Of a stretch of DNA of 64,000 nucleotides, positions 16,894 to 24,451 are shown in pieces. The notes beneath the pieces were generated by a model. That model was not told the origin of the DNA, did no database searches, and saw nothing but the letters and a program-made list of their open reading frames with translations. Source of the stretch: Shimazuella alba (GTDB lineage: Bacteria > Bacillota > Bacilli > Thermoactinomycetales > Thermoactinomycetaceae); contig NZ_WUUL01000001.1 in assembly GCF_009831235.1 (NCBI RefSeq), positions 372,001-436,000 of the forward strand. Reading direction: 5' to 3'. The position numbers and the translations under genes are program-made. Each line of letters begins with the position of its first letter. Positions within the stretch are counted from its first letter, which is position 1.

Positions 16894-17376
16894 ATGAAGA
16901 TACAGGCGAAAAATGTGAACAGAATAGCTCTATATTCTATTTTATTAATGATTTTGACAGCCATTCATCATTACTATGCATCCATTCTATACCAATCACC
17001 ATGGAGACTTCATGTCGTTCAAGTGAGTATCGTCGTGATTATTTATACGCTTGTTGCGTTTGTTGTTTTCCGAAAATGGCAAAATACTTTATTTGCAAAA
17101 ATAGTGCTTTCCATCTTTTTTGTCGTTACAGGTATTGTTTCTGTTGCTTGGATTGGTATTTTTGAAGGTGGTTACAATCATGTGGTCAAAAATATAGTCT
17201 TTTTGATTGGATTGCCTGAATCGGTGACATCTACCATGTTTCCTCCAAGTATTTATCATGCTCCACATGACGTATTTTACGAAGTGACCGGAGTAATTCA
17301 ACTTGTTTTTGCCTGTTTGATTCTTTTCTATTCTTATCGTTTCTATCAACAAAGAAAAACCAATCAGGAGAATTAA
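16894..17376 (+). CDS. Four-helix membrane protein of unknown function
   Basis: The protein has 160 residues and about four membrane helices (around residues 10-30, 43-60, 70-90 and 128-148): IALYSILLMILTAIHHYYA, VSIVVIIYTLVAFVVF, VLSIFFVVTGIVSVAWIGIF and VIQLVFACLILFYSYRF. The third loop holds a cluster of His residues (IYHAPHDVFYE). The ATG follows AAGGGG. It is the first passenger gene, behind a promoter with two copies of the operator shared by the module. The family is not recognised with certainty; a DoxX- or heme-related membrane protein could look similar. Confidence 0.75.
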   Translation: MKIQAKNVNRIALYSILLMILTAIHHYYASILYQSPWRLHVVQVSIVVIIYTLVAFVVFRKWQNTLFAKIVLSIFFVVTGIVSVAWIGIFEGGYNHVVKNIVFLIGLPESVTSTMFPPSIYHAPHDVFYEVTGVIQLVFACLILFYSYRFYQQRKTNQEN

Positions 17377-17403
17377 TGGTACGGTCTATTTTTTAAAGGA
17401 ATC

Positions 17404-17433
17404 TTGACGCGATATAGTTTAATATCTAAACTA
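17404..17433 (+). promoter_or_regulatory. marR promoter with operator 3; predicted leaderless start
   Basis: TTGACG (17404-17409), a 17-bp spacer, TAAACT (17427-17432), with the palindrome TAGTTTAATATCTAAACTA (17415-17433) over the spacer and -10. The marR ATG begins at 17439, seven bases after the -10 element, which is where transcription itself should begin. No Shine-Dalgarno sequence can exist in such an mRNA. Confidence 0.75.
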
Positions 17434-17438
17434 ATAGT

Positions 17439-17885
17439 ATGGAACAGAAAAAAGTAGATCGTACAAAATCAGGTAGTCAGAAGCTAGGTCAATTAATTTT
17501 GCTGCTTGGGCGATTGGAAAAACATCCCCATACGTTTGGAGAAGCGGGACCTTTGACACCGAGTGAGATTCATACCATCGATGCGATTGGCATGGAAAGA
17601 GGTGTACTTATGAGTGAACTTGCCAATCGTCTTCGTGTAACCAAAGGAGCCGTTACGCAAATAATTGTCCGTTTGGAAGACAAGAACTTAGTAGAACGAA
17701 CCCCAAATCCAACCGATTCCAGAAGTGTGATTGTATCTTTGACCGAAAAAGGTAAAAGTGCCTTTCGAGCCCATGAAGAGGTGCACTTACATTTCTATCG
17801 AGAGTTGAGTTCCCAATTAGATGAACAGGAGATTGAGATTTTTGAAAAGTGCATAGAAAAGCTCTGTATCCATTTACAAAAATAA
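17439..17885 (+). CDS. MarR-family transcriptional repressor of the passenger module
   Basis: The protein has 148 residues. The winged helix-turn-helix is clear: LTPSEIHTIDAIG, then MSELANRLRVTKGAVTQIIVRLEDKNLVERTPNPTDSRSV (recognition helix and wing), and a C-terminal dimer helix (FRAHEEVHLHFYRELSS). The gene lies between operators 3 and 4, and palindromes of the same sequence precede the other transcription units, so it most likely represses itself and the whole module until a ligand is bound. The mRNA appears to be leaderless. No redox cysteine typical of OhrR-type members is seen near the N-terminus. Confidence 0.85.
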   Translation: MEQKKVDRTKSGSQKLGQLILLLGRLEKHPHTFGEAGPLTPSEIHTIDAIGMERGVLMSELANRLRVTKGAVTQIIVRLEDKNLVERTPNPTDSRSVIVSLTEKGKSAFRAHEEVHLHFYRELSSQLDEQEIEIFEKCIEKLCIHLQK

Positions 17886-17900
17886 TTTTTTTACCTATTT

Positions 17901-17917
17901 AGTTTAGTTTATAAACA
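17901..17917 (+). promoter_or_regulatory. MarR-type operator 4
   Basis: AGTTTA-GTTTA-TAAACA sits between the marR stop and the oxidoreductase start, inside TTTAGTTTAGTTTATAAACA. It has the same half-sites as operators 1-3. Confidence 0.65.
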
Positions 17918-17968
17918 AAATCAACAACATCCGAGTAGACACGGATATGGAAGTTAGGTGGGATTGGA

Positions 17969-19033
17969 TTGAAAGAAAAAATCATTGTGGTTGGTGGATA
18001 TGGTCAGGTTGGCAAAGTGATCTGTGAAGAATTAGGTCAGATTTATCCATATAAGGTATACGCTGCTGGGCGCAACTTCCAAAAAGCAGAACAGTTCTCG
18101 ATTCATACAGAGGGGAGAGTGTTACCGCTACAACTCGATGTAAATGAACCAATTGAGGACGATTTTTTCCTTGATGTTTCCATGGTTGTTATGTGCTTAG
18201 ACTTACAAAATACAGACTTTGTTCAAGCGTGTGTAAAGCATCACGTCGATTATATTGATGTCACCGCTGATTATTCAGTGATGTCAAAAATTCAACAAAT
18301 TCATCCCAAGGCTTCAACGGTTGTGCTAAGTGTCGGTTTAGCACCAGGAATCACCAACATGTTAGTGAAACAAGGAAAAAATCAGTTGGATCAAGTTGAT
18401 ACTGCGGATATTTATATTTTATTAGGTCTAGGGGAGTCACATGGGCGTGCCGCGATTGAGTGGACGGTGGATAATCTGAGTGCTGTTTATTCGGTGATCG
18501 AGCAAGGAAGCAAAAAACAAGTGACCAGTTTCTCAGATGGAAAGAAGATAGATTTTCCAGCGGGACTAGGACGGAAAACAGCTTATCGGTTTAACTTTTC
18601 TGACCAACATGTTTTACCTCAGACGTTGGGTATTCCCTCTGCTTCTACCCGTCTTTGTTTTGATTCGGAGATGATGACAAATGCTATCGCGAGTTTAAAG
18701 CGTACTGGAATAGTGCGGTGGTTACAACAACCTTGGATACGCGAGAAGGTCATAAATTTATTCGAAAAATCACAGTGGGGATCAGAAATATACGTGGCAA
18801 AGGTTGAAGTTGCAGGGCGGTTGAATGGTCGGCATGTACAATATCAAGGTTCCGTTAGCGGAGAAAAAGAGTTTGTTGCAACAGGAAAAGTTGCTGCTTA
18901 TGTGGCGAAAAACGTCTATGCAGGGCAATATTCACTAGGTGTATTTCATATGGAGCAGTTGTTCCAACCGACTGATTTATTTGCTGATTTAAGCAACATG
19001 ATCACATTCAATGAAAAAATATTGGGTGAGTGA
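17969..19033 (+). CDS. Saccharopine-dehydrogenase-like NAD(P)-binding protein
   Basis: The protein has 354 residues. The N-terminal Rossmann motif is IIVVGGYGQVGKVICEELG, followed by LPLQLDVNEP and a second conserved block YIDVTADYSVMSKIQ and VLSVGLAPGITNMLV, as in saccharopine dehydrogenase / trans-acting enoyl reductase relatives. The start is a TTG at 17969 with a weak AGGTGGGA site. The stop overlaps the upstream edge of the P450 frame, so reductase and P450 are co-expressed. The substrate is unknown. The pairing suggests a small lipid- or terpenoid-like molecule oxidised by the P450, which is inference. Confidence 0.75.
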   Translation: MKEKIIVVGGYGQVGKVICEELGQIYPYKVYAAGRNFQKAEQFSIHTEGRVLPLQLDVNEPIEDDFFLDVSMVVMCLDLQNTDFVQACVKHHVDYIDVTADYSVMSKIQQIHPKASTVVLSVGLAPGITNMLVKQGKNQLDQVDTADIYILLGLGESHGRAAIEWTVDNLSAVYSVIEQGSKKQVTSFSDGKKIDFPAGLGRKTAYRFNFSDQHVLPQTLGIPSASTRLCFDSEMMTNAIASLKRTGIVRWLQQPWIREKVINLFEKSQWGSEIYVAKVEVAGRLNGRHVQYQGSVSGEKEFVATGKVAAYVAKNVYAGQYSLGVFHMEQLFQPTDLFADLSNMITFNEKILGE

Positions 19034-19055
19034 CAGAGAAATGGAGATGAGAGAA

Positions 19056-20426
19056 ATGGGAAAAAAAGTTCCAGGCCCTAAAGAGATTCCTTTTATTGGT
19101 AATTTATTAGAGGTGGGTTCTAAGCCACATGAATTTTTCAAAACTTGTGTAGAAAAGTATGGGCCTGTTGTTCGGGTACGAATAGAGAAAGATCGTGATA
19201 CGTATTTGTTAAGTCGTCCACAGGATATTCAGTATGTACTTAAAAATTCACAACGATTGTTTGCGAAGGGATATCATCGGGATCGTATCTTAAGTATGGT
19301 ACTAGGCAATGGTCTGGTCACGAGCGAAGGAGACTTCTGGCTCCGTCAACGAAGATTATCGCAGCCTGCGTTTCATAAACACCGTATTGAAAAATATGCA
19401 GATACCATGACTCAATATACGATGAGAATGCTTAAAGACTGGGAAGATGGTCAAATGCTCGATCTTCATAAAGAGATCATGCGTTGTACGATGGAAATTG
19501 TTGCAAAAACACTTTTTGATATGGATTTGCAAGAACCCGAACATCAAGGGGCAAATCAAGTCGGGGAAGCATTGGATCAAGTTTTTCATGAATACGTCAA
19601 TCAGTATACAAGTATTACTCGTATGTTGCTGGAAAGGTTACCCTTTTCAATCCCTTCACCTGGAAATAAGCGACTGAAAGAAAGCATCCGCCAATTGGAT
19701 CATGTGATATATGAGATCATCGAGCATCGAAAAAAAGAAAATCGAGATCGGGGCGATCTGCTATCTATGTTGATAGCTGTACAAGATGATGAAGGAAAAG
19801 GCATGACCCCTACACAGCTAAGAGATGAAGTGATGACGTTATTTCTTGCTGGCCATGAAACAACAGCTAACGTATTATCTTGGACTTTCTATCTACTTGC
19901 CCAGCATCCTGATGCGGAAAAAAAGGTAGTTACAGAACTAGAAAATGTATTACAAGGAAGACTTCCTACCTTATCCGATATTCCACATCTTTCCTTTACA
20001 CAAGCAGTCATCAACGAATCGATGCGTCTTTATCCACCTGTTTGGTTTATCTCTCGTGAACCCATTGAGGATATATGGATCGATGAATATTGTTTACCAG
20101 CAGGAAGTGAAGTTGCCATGAGTCAGTGGGTAATGCATCGTCATCCGGATTATTTTACAAAAGCCGATTCTTTTATTCCTGAACGATGGTCCCGCGAATT
20201 TGAAAAAAGCTTACCTTCCTATGTTTATTTTCCATTTGGAGCTGGTCCACGAGTCTGTATTGGAAATAATTTTGCAATGATGGAAGCTACTTTATTACTC
20301 ACTTCGATTATGCAAATGTTTCGTATTGAACTCGATCACCAGCATAGTGTGGTTCCAGAGCCTTCGATTACGCTACGACCTAAAAATGGGATTTGCGTAC
20401 GTATCGAAAAGAGAAGCAACCTATAG
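19056..20426 (+). CDS. Cytochrome P450
   Basis: Soluble bacterial P450 of about 456 residues. Visible motifs are the I-helix oxygen-activation motif AGHETT, the K-helix ExxR (NESMRLYPP), the PERW motif (FIPERW) and the heme loop FPFGAGPRVCIG with the Cys ligand. The N-terminus starts with a short charged stretch and a proline-rich PGPKEIPFIGNLL, as in CYP102-like or class IV-like forms, without a membrane anchor. The start is probably the ATG at 19056 (GGAG ten bases upstream); an earlier ATG at 19011 overlaps the previous gene. No ferredoxin or reductase gene is nearby, so electron partners must come from the host. Confidence 0.9.
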   Translation: MGKKVPGPKEIPFIGNLLEVGSKPHEFFKTCVEKYGPVVRVRIEKDRDTYLLSRPQDIQYVLKNSQRLFAKGYHRDRILSMVLGNGLVTSEGDFWLRQRRLSQPAFHKHRIEKYADTMTQYTMRMLKDWEDGQMLDLHKEIMRCTMEIVAKTLFDMDLQEPEHQGANQVGEALDQVFHEYVNQYTSITRMLLERLPFSIPSPGNKRLKESIRQLDHVIYEIIEHRKKENRDRGDLLSMLIAVQDDEGKGMTPTQLRDEVMTLFLAGHETTANVLSWTFYLLAQHPDAEKKVVTELENVLQGRLPTLSDIPHLSFTQAVINESMRLYPPVWFISREPIEDIWIDEYCLPAGSEVAMSQWVMHRHPDYFTKADSFIPERWSREFEKSLPSYVYFPFGAGPRVCIGNNFAMMEATLLLTSIMQMFRIELDHQHSVVPEPSITLRPKNGICVRIEKRSNL

Positions 20427-20457
20427 TCTCATTTTCATGCAGTGTTTCTTGAATGGA

Positions 20458-20497
20458 ATGAGCATTCCATTGTACATGCGGTATAGGAATGCTCATT
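20458..20497 (+). terminator. Hairpin after the P450 gene
   Basis: The 12-bp perfect stem AATGAGCATTCC / GGAATGCTCATT has a 16-nt loop. The T run is short, so termination may be partial. Confidence 0.6.
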
Positions 20498-20516
20498 TAG
20501 TTTATATTCTAAATTA
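20498..20516 (+). promoter_or_regulatory. MarR-type operator 5
   Basis: TAGTTTA-TATTC-TAAATTA matches the other four operators except for one half-site change. It stands directly before the exporter ribosome site. Confidence 0.6.
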
Positions 20517-20533
20517 AGAGGGAGGTATATCCA

Positions 20534-21907
20534 ATGGAAATACCATCAAAAAACAAACCATTCTTCATGATGATGGCGATTTGTATAGGTGCGTTTATCT
20601 CTCATTTTACGGCAGGTGTGGTGAATGTTTCCCTTCCGTATCTCTCGAAAATATTCCACACAAACTTAGGAACCGTACAATGGATTACGATTGGTTATTT
20701 ACTAGCCATTGCTTCCTTTCTTCCTGTCATGGGATATTTAGGAGATCGTTTTGGTCATCGTTTCATTCATAATCTTGGATACATTATTTTTACCATTAGT
20801 TCGGTGCTGGTTGCATTTTCAGCGAACATCTTTCTATTACTGATCTTGAGAGTGATTCAGGCACTTGGTGCTGCGATGTTTCAAGCAACGAATATCGCCT
20901 TGATCACGATTCACATCTCAAAAGAAAAAAGAGGTCAAGCACTTGGTATAGTCAGTACAGCAGTAGCATTAGGTGCAATGATTGGACCAATTGCTGGTGG
21001 TTTTATTGCAGAGTGGTTCCGTTGGGAAGTCTTGTTTTTGATTCATGTACCTGTGATTATGGTTGCTACACTACTGGCTCTGCGTTATATTCCTAAACAC
21101 AAATCAGTACAGAAAATTAAGACATTTGATAGCATGGAAATGATATTGTTTGTCGTAGGAATTGCTTCTGCCATATTTGGAATTTCCTATAGTCGTACAT
21201 GGGGATTATTGTCTCCTAATACGATCTATACTTTTCTTCTTTCGCTGATCTCGTTCGTTCTCTTTTTGCTGTGGGAATCCCGTCATGCTACTCCATTTTT
21301 ATTGCTAAAACTATTTCGTTTACCAGCTGTCTCGTACGGTTTAATGATTAGTTGTGGTTCTTTTGTACTCGCAAATATTGTTTTAGTCGCTATGCCTTTT
21401 TATTTATCAGATATCGCTAGCCTTTCACCACTAACAACGGGATATTTGATGATTGCTTATCCAGTACTTTTAGCGGTGGTGGGACCGTTGGCTGGTCGTT
21501 TATCGGATCGTTATGGTTCCAAACCTTTTATGGTGATAGGTTTATGTAGTATGGGAGCAGGATTTTTGGGAAGCGTTCTTTTTCTCCCTTCCTTATCTAT
21601 TGTTGGAGTAATCATCTTCCTAGCGCTCATTGGATTGGGAATGGGGCTCATCGCTTCTCCAAACAATAGCTTTATTATGAAGCAAGTGCCAGTGGATTTT
21701 GTTGGATCAATTGGAGGAATGATCGCCTTAACACGCAATTTGGGTATGGTATTGGGAGCAACACTTGGGCTTGGACTTCTTAATCATACTGAAAACAAAG
21801 AACTTGATGCCTTTCGATCTGTATTTGAATTAGGTATCTGGATTTGTCTCGCCTGTGTGATTATATTTGGACTGGGTGTCTACTTGGAAAAAAGAAATAA
21901 AACGTAA
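20534..21907 (+). CDS. MFS drug exporter, 14-helix (DHA2-type)
   Basis: The protein has 457 residues with about 14 membrane helices. The start follows GAGGGAGGT. Motif A is GYLGDRFGHRFIHNLGY, the exporter motif C is GAMIGPIAGGFIAEWF, and motif D1 lies near VVNVSLPYLSKIF. These fit the EmrB/QacA-like proton-coupled multidrug exporters. It is the last passenger gene and has its own operator. With the P450 and reductase upstream it may remove the parent compound or the oxidised product. Confidence 0.85.
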   Translation: MEIPSKNKPFFMMMAICIGAFISHFTAGVVNVSLPYLSKIFHTNLGTVQWITIGYLLAIASFLPVMGYLGDRFGHRFIHNLGYIIFTISSVLVAFSANIFLLLILRVIQALGAAMFQATNIALITIHISKEKRGQALGIVSTAVALGAMIGPIAGGFIAEWFRWEVLFLIHVPVIMVATLLALRYIPKHKSVQKIKTFDSMEMILFVVGIASAIFGISYSRTWGLLSPNTIYTFLLSLISFVLFLLWESRHATPFLLLKLFRLPAVSYGLMISCGSFVLANIVLVAMPFYLSDIASLSPLTTGYLMIAYPVLLAVVGPLAGRLSDRYGSKPFMVIGLCSMGAGFLGSVLFLPSLSIVGVIIFLALIGLGMGLIASPNNSFIMKQVPVDFVGSIGGMIALTRNLGMVLGATLGLGLLNHTENKELDAFRSVFELGIWICLACVIIFGLGVYLEKRNKT

Positions 21908-21980
21908 ACAACTAACAATCACTTAACGTGTGAGGGGTCGGTTCATTTGTGTCTAAAAATGAATTTACCCTAGCTTTTTA

Positions 21981-22018
21981 TGAGTGGCTCAAAAAAGAAC
22001 GAATCGTTGCCGTACCCC
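21981..22018 (-). repeat. Right terminal inverted repeat of the transposon
   Basis: Inverted copy of the left repeat: on the minus strand it begins GGGGTACGGCAACGATTCG and ends TTGAGCCACTCA, 38 bp. The outer end is at 22018. Confidence 0.92.
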
Positions 22019-22285
22019 TCAGACACTCATATTTATATCGAGATAAAAATCATCCCTACTTTTCGATTCGAAAATAAATCCCATAGTTATAATTACCCAC
22101 TAGTGAATAATAGAGATTTGCGCCAATCATAGATCCATTTCCTCCGACTAATACTCACGAAAAATGGTGAATTGGATTTTTATTCTACCATCCTTCCTTC
22201 AGAAAAAATAAAAAAGTACTTGTATCGTATTTCCCTACAAGTACTTTCAGATTATCCTATCAAGACAACAAGGAAATCCGCTTAT
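22019..22285. repeat. 267-bp flanking duplication, right copy
   Basis: Same length as the left copy at 12278-12544 with about five single-base differences. It starts directly after the transposon end, holds the SIS-operon terminator and runs into the last codons of the SIS-domain gene. Confidence 0.9.
22213..22247 (-). terminator. Terminator of the PTS/lactonase operon
   Basis: The stem AAAGTACTTGTA / TACAAGTACTTT is followed by a T-rich run on the minus strand, 13 bp after the SIS gene stop. Confidence 0.85.
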
Positions 22286-22994
22286 GGTACTTTTCCACCA
22301 ATTGATTATTATGTTCATCTGCTCCTTCTACATTCCCACTAATAAAAACAGGTGGTGAATGATTACCTTTTTCAATCAAGGAATTAGTTGTCTCAATAAA
22401 TATACTATTTAAAATCGCTGCCCCAATAATGGTAGATGCAGAACCAAATGAAATGGAAGACGAAGGATGTTTCATCAGCGCATCACCTTTTGGAATATGA
22501 TTATCCAATGTGATATCAACCACTTCATAGAGCAGCTTTCCTTCTCGATGACGTGAATTTTCCTTGTAATAGGACGAAGAAGTAAGCCCGATCACAAATG
22601 CTCCACGATCCTTTGCAATTAAGGCAACATCTATAGGAACTGGATTTTTTCCAGATGTAGAAACAACAATAACCACATCTTGGGGCTGTATATCTTCCTT
22701 CTCCATGAATATTTTCGCATAATCATTTTTCCGCTCGTTGTGGGAAGAAGTGACTGCACCTTCATGAAGCATTAATGGTTCATGAAAAATAACTCGGACA
22801 GGGGCTAACCCACCTGCTCGATAAAAAAATTCTTCCCCTAATATATGAGAATGGCCACATCCGAAAATATGGACAATCCCTCCATTTTCAATGGTTGTAC
22901 AAATTTTAGTAGCACATCGTTTAATTTTCTCTGATTCTTTTAGTTCGACTTTCTTTAAAAGCTGATGAACTTGTTCCAAGTATGATTCAAACAT
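22260..22994 (-). CDS. SIS-domain sugar-phosphate protein (UPF0309 type)
   Basis: The protein has 244 residues. The SIS fold is shown by IVHIFGCGHSHILGEEFFYRAGG and VVIVVSTSGKNPVPIDVALIAKDRG (phosphosugar-binding Ser/Thr-rich loop). Family members isomerise or bind phosphosugars. It starts 3 bp after the aldolase stop and ends the operon. Its last eight codons are duplicated on the far side of the transposon, but this copy is complete. Confidence 0.8.
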   Translation of the reverse strand: MFESYLEQVHQLLKKVELKESEKIKRCATKICTTIENGGIVHIFGCGHSHILGEEFFYRAGGLAPVRVIFHEPLMLHEGAVTSSHNERKNDYAKIFMEKEDIQPQDVVIVVSTSGKNPVPIDVALIAKDRGAFVIGLTSSSYYKENSRHREGKLLYEVVDITLDNHIPKGDALMKHPSSSISFGSASTIIGAAILNSIFIETTNSLIEKGNHSPPVFISGNVEGADEHNNQLVEKYHKRISLLS

Positions 22995-22996
22995 TC

Positions 22997-23707
22997 TTAT
23001 TCACTCGCCTTCTCTAAAATAGTTGCCACTTCTTCTGGGATTGTCTCTTTCGTAGTAGGATGAATGGTAGAGCCAAAAATATGAGGAATAAATAATTCGA
23101 TACCTGTATTTTTGACTCCATTTACTATTTCTTTGATATTATCTTTTGATATACCACCTGCTGGTTCGATAGCTCGAATCCCTTTTTTTGCTGCGACTTG
23201 AGTTAAATGGATTAGTTCTTCTAGATGCATCAATCCATTAACAGGCATTAATTTAATCGATGGTATACCTAATTCTTTGATCATTTCAACCAACCATTCG
23301 GTATTCACTTCTTTACCAGAAGCAAGCCGTACTGTCCCCACTTTTCCAGAAGGAGCAACGAGCGCATTAACCCACTGTGACTCCTTTTGCTGTCCAGCAA
23401 TAAACCCCATAGCAAAGCTGGCAGTTTCAAAAGGTTGGTTGACATGACCAGCTTCGGACCTCACTGCAATCTCCAAAGCTTTTTTCCAATTGTCTATATT
23501 GCCGTTTCCTCCCAAACCAACACTGACTATATCAATCATTTTTTTAAACTGATGTATTTTTTGAACTGCTGCTTCTACGTCATGATCTGCTGCTGTTATT
23601 CCTGGAATAATATAGCCCTTTCCAGCTTCTAATACATCTTGGAGATTTTTAGCATCTTTTGCTAAAAAATTGAATAGTAAATGCCCATGTAATCGATTTG
23701 TTAACAA
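22997..23707 (-). CDS. KDGP-type aldolase (DgaF family)
   Basis: The protein has 236 residues and a TIM-barrel fold with VGLGGNGNIDNW, SIKLMPVNGLMHLEEL (the Lys is the probable Schiff base) and IEPAGGISKDNI. The family includes 2-dehydro-3-deoxy-6-phosphogluconate aldolases such as DgaF, which split the sugar acid phosphate into pyruvate and glyceraldehyde-3-phosphate. It overlaps the creatininase-family gene by 7 bp and is followed at 3 bp by the SIS gene, so translation is coupled. Confidence 0.8.
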   Translation of the reverse strand: MLTNRLHGHLLFNFLAKDAKNLQDVLEAGKGYIIPGITAADHDVEAAVQKIHQFKKMIDIVSVGLGGNGNIDNWKKALEIAVRSEAGHVNQPFETASFAMGFIAGQQKESQWVNALVAPSGKVGTVRLASGKEVNTEWLVEMIKELGIPSIKLMPVNGLMHLEELIHLTQVAAKKGIRAIEPAGGISKDNIKEIVNGVKNTGIELFIPHIFGSTIHPTTKETIPEEVATILEKASE

Positions 23708-24435
23708 CCTAACTCATCCTTCGCTTGTTGGATCATTCTAGTCATATTTTCCAAAGCAACTGATATTATTTTTTCTCCTTTTTCTCTTGTAGCAACTGTG
23801 GCATCCCCTAGTACTGCTGTTTTCGTAAATTGACTCCATGGTGTTGGTGTCACATCGGCTGTTTCTGGTATAACGGGTGTATCATTAATCGCTTTTTCCA
23901 TCTGCACTTTTTCCTCAACCAAATAAAGCATGTATGAGGTTTCTAACTCACATGCATGAAAATAACTATCATGTACAGGTGTCGATTCCCTAACATTGCG
24001 AATGATTTCTTTTGTTCCAGGATAAAACATGACAAATACTTTGCAGTCTGGAAACTTTTCATAGAGAACTCGAGAAGCTTCTTTTAGAGCAATTGCATTT
24101 CCATAGTGTCCGTTGATGACAGTCATAATTCGGAAACCTTGTCGGAATAAACTTTCCCCTATCTCTACCATAAGATTGGTCAACGTCTGATTGGATAACG
24201 TTAAGCTACCTGGAAAATTGCTTAAACTCCATACTTGGCCATAAGGCAGAGTTGGCAAAACCAAACCACCAACTTCATCTGCAAGTTTTTTCGACAATTC
24301 TTCAGCAAGATAGTTATCTGTTCCTAAAGGCAGATGTGGACCGTGAGCCTCCACTGCTCCTACAGGGAGAATTGCGACCTTTGATTTTTTTATGTAGGAA
24401 GTAATCTCATATGAATTTTGCTCTTGAAATAACAT
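23701..24435 (-). CDS. Creatininase-family metal-dependent amidohydrolase
   Basis: The protein has 244 residues from the ATG at 24435 (GAAGGG eight bases upstream); a TTG at 24492 would lie inside the upstream gene. Metal-site motifs are visible: ILPVGAVEAHGPHLPLGTDN (Glu, His, Asp) and VINGHYGNAIAL, as well as HACELETSYMLYL. The family hydrolyses cyclic or linear amides. Its position between a lactonase-like protein and an aldolase suggests action on an amide or lactone form of the imported sugar derivative. Confidence 0.8.
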   Translation of the reverse strand: MLFQEQNSYEITSYIKKSKVAILPVGAVEAHGPHLPLGTDNYLAEELSKKLADEVGGLVLPTLPYGQVWSLSNFPGSLTLSNQTLTNLMVEIGESLFRQGFRIMTVINGHYGNAIALKEASRVLYEKFPDCKVFVMFYPGTKEIIRNVRESTPVHDSYFHACELETSYMLYLVEEKVQMEKAINDTPVIPETADVTPTPWSQFTKTAVLGDATVATREKGEKIISVALENMTRMIQQAKDELGC

Positions 24436-24451
24436 AGATATCCCTTCTATT

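Larger units (their letters stand above)
12545..22018. mobile_element. Tn3-family transposon with TnpI and a five-gene passenger module
   Basis: The element is 9474 bp long, bounded by 37/38-bp terminal repeats that begin GGGGTACGGCAACGATTCG. Order from left: terminal repeat, terminator, tnpA (minus), tnpI (minus, frameshifted), TnpI resolution site (16673-16770), then passengers on the plus strand: membrane protein, MarR regulator, saccharopine-dehydrogenase-like protein, cytochrome P450 and MFS exporter, and the right terminal repeat. Organisation and recombinase type match the Tn4430 group. The 5 bp outside the two ends differ (CTTAT left, TCAGA right), but each is found again at the far end of the opposite 267-bp repeat. 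TnpA looks intact, so the element may be able to transpose but resolve poorly. Confidence 0.88.
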
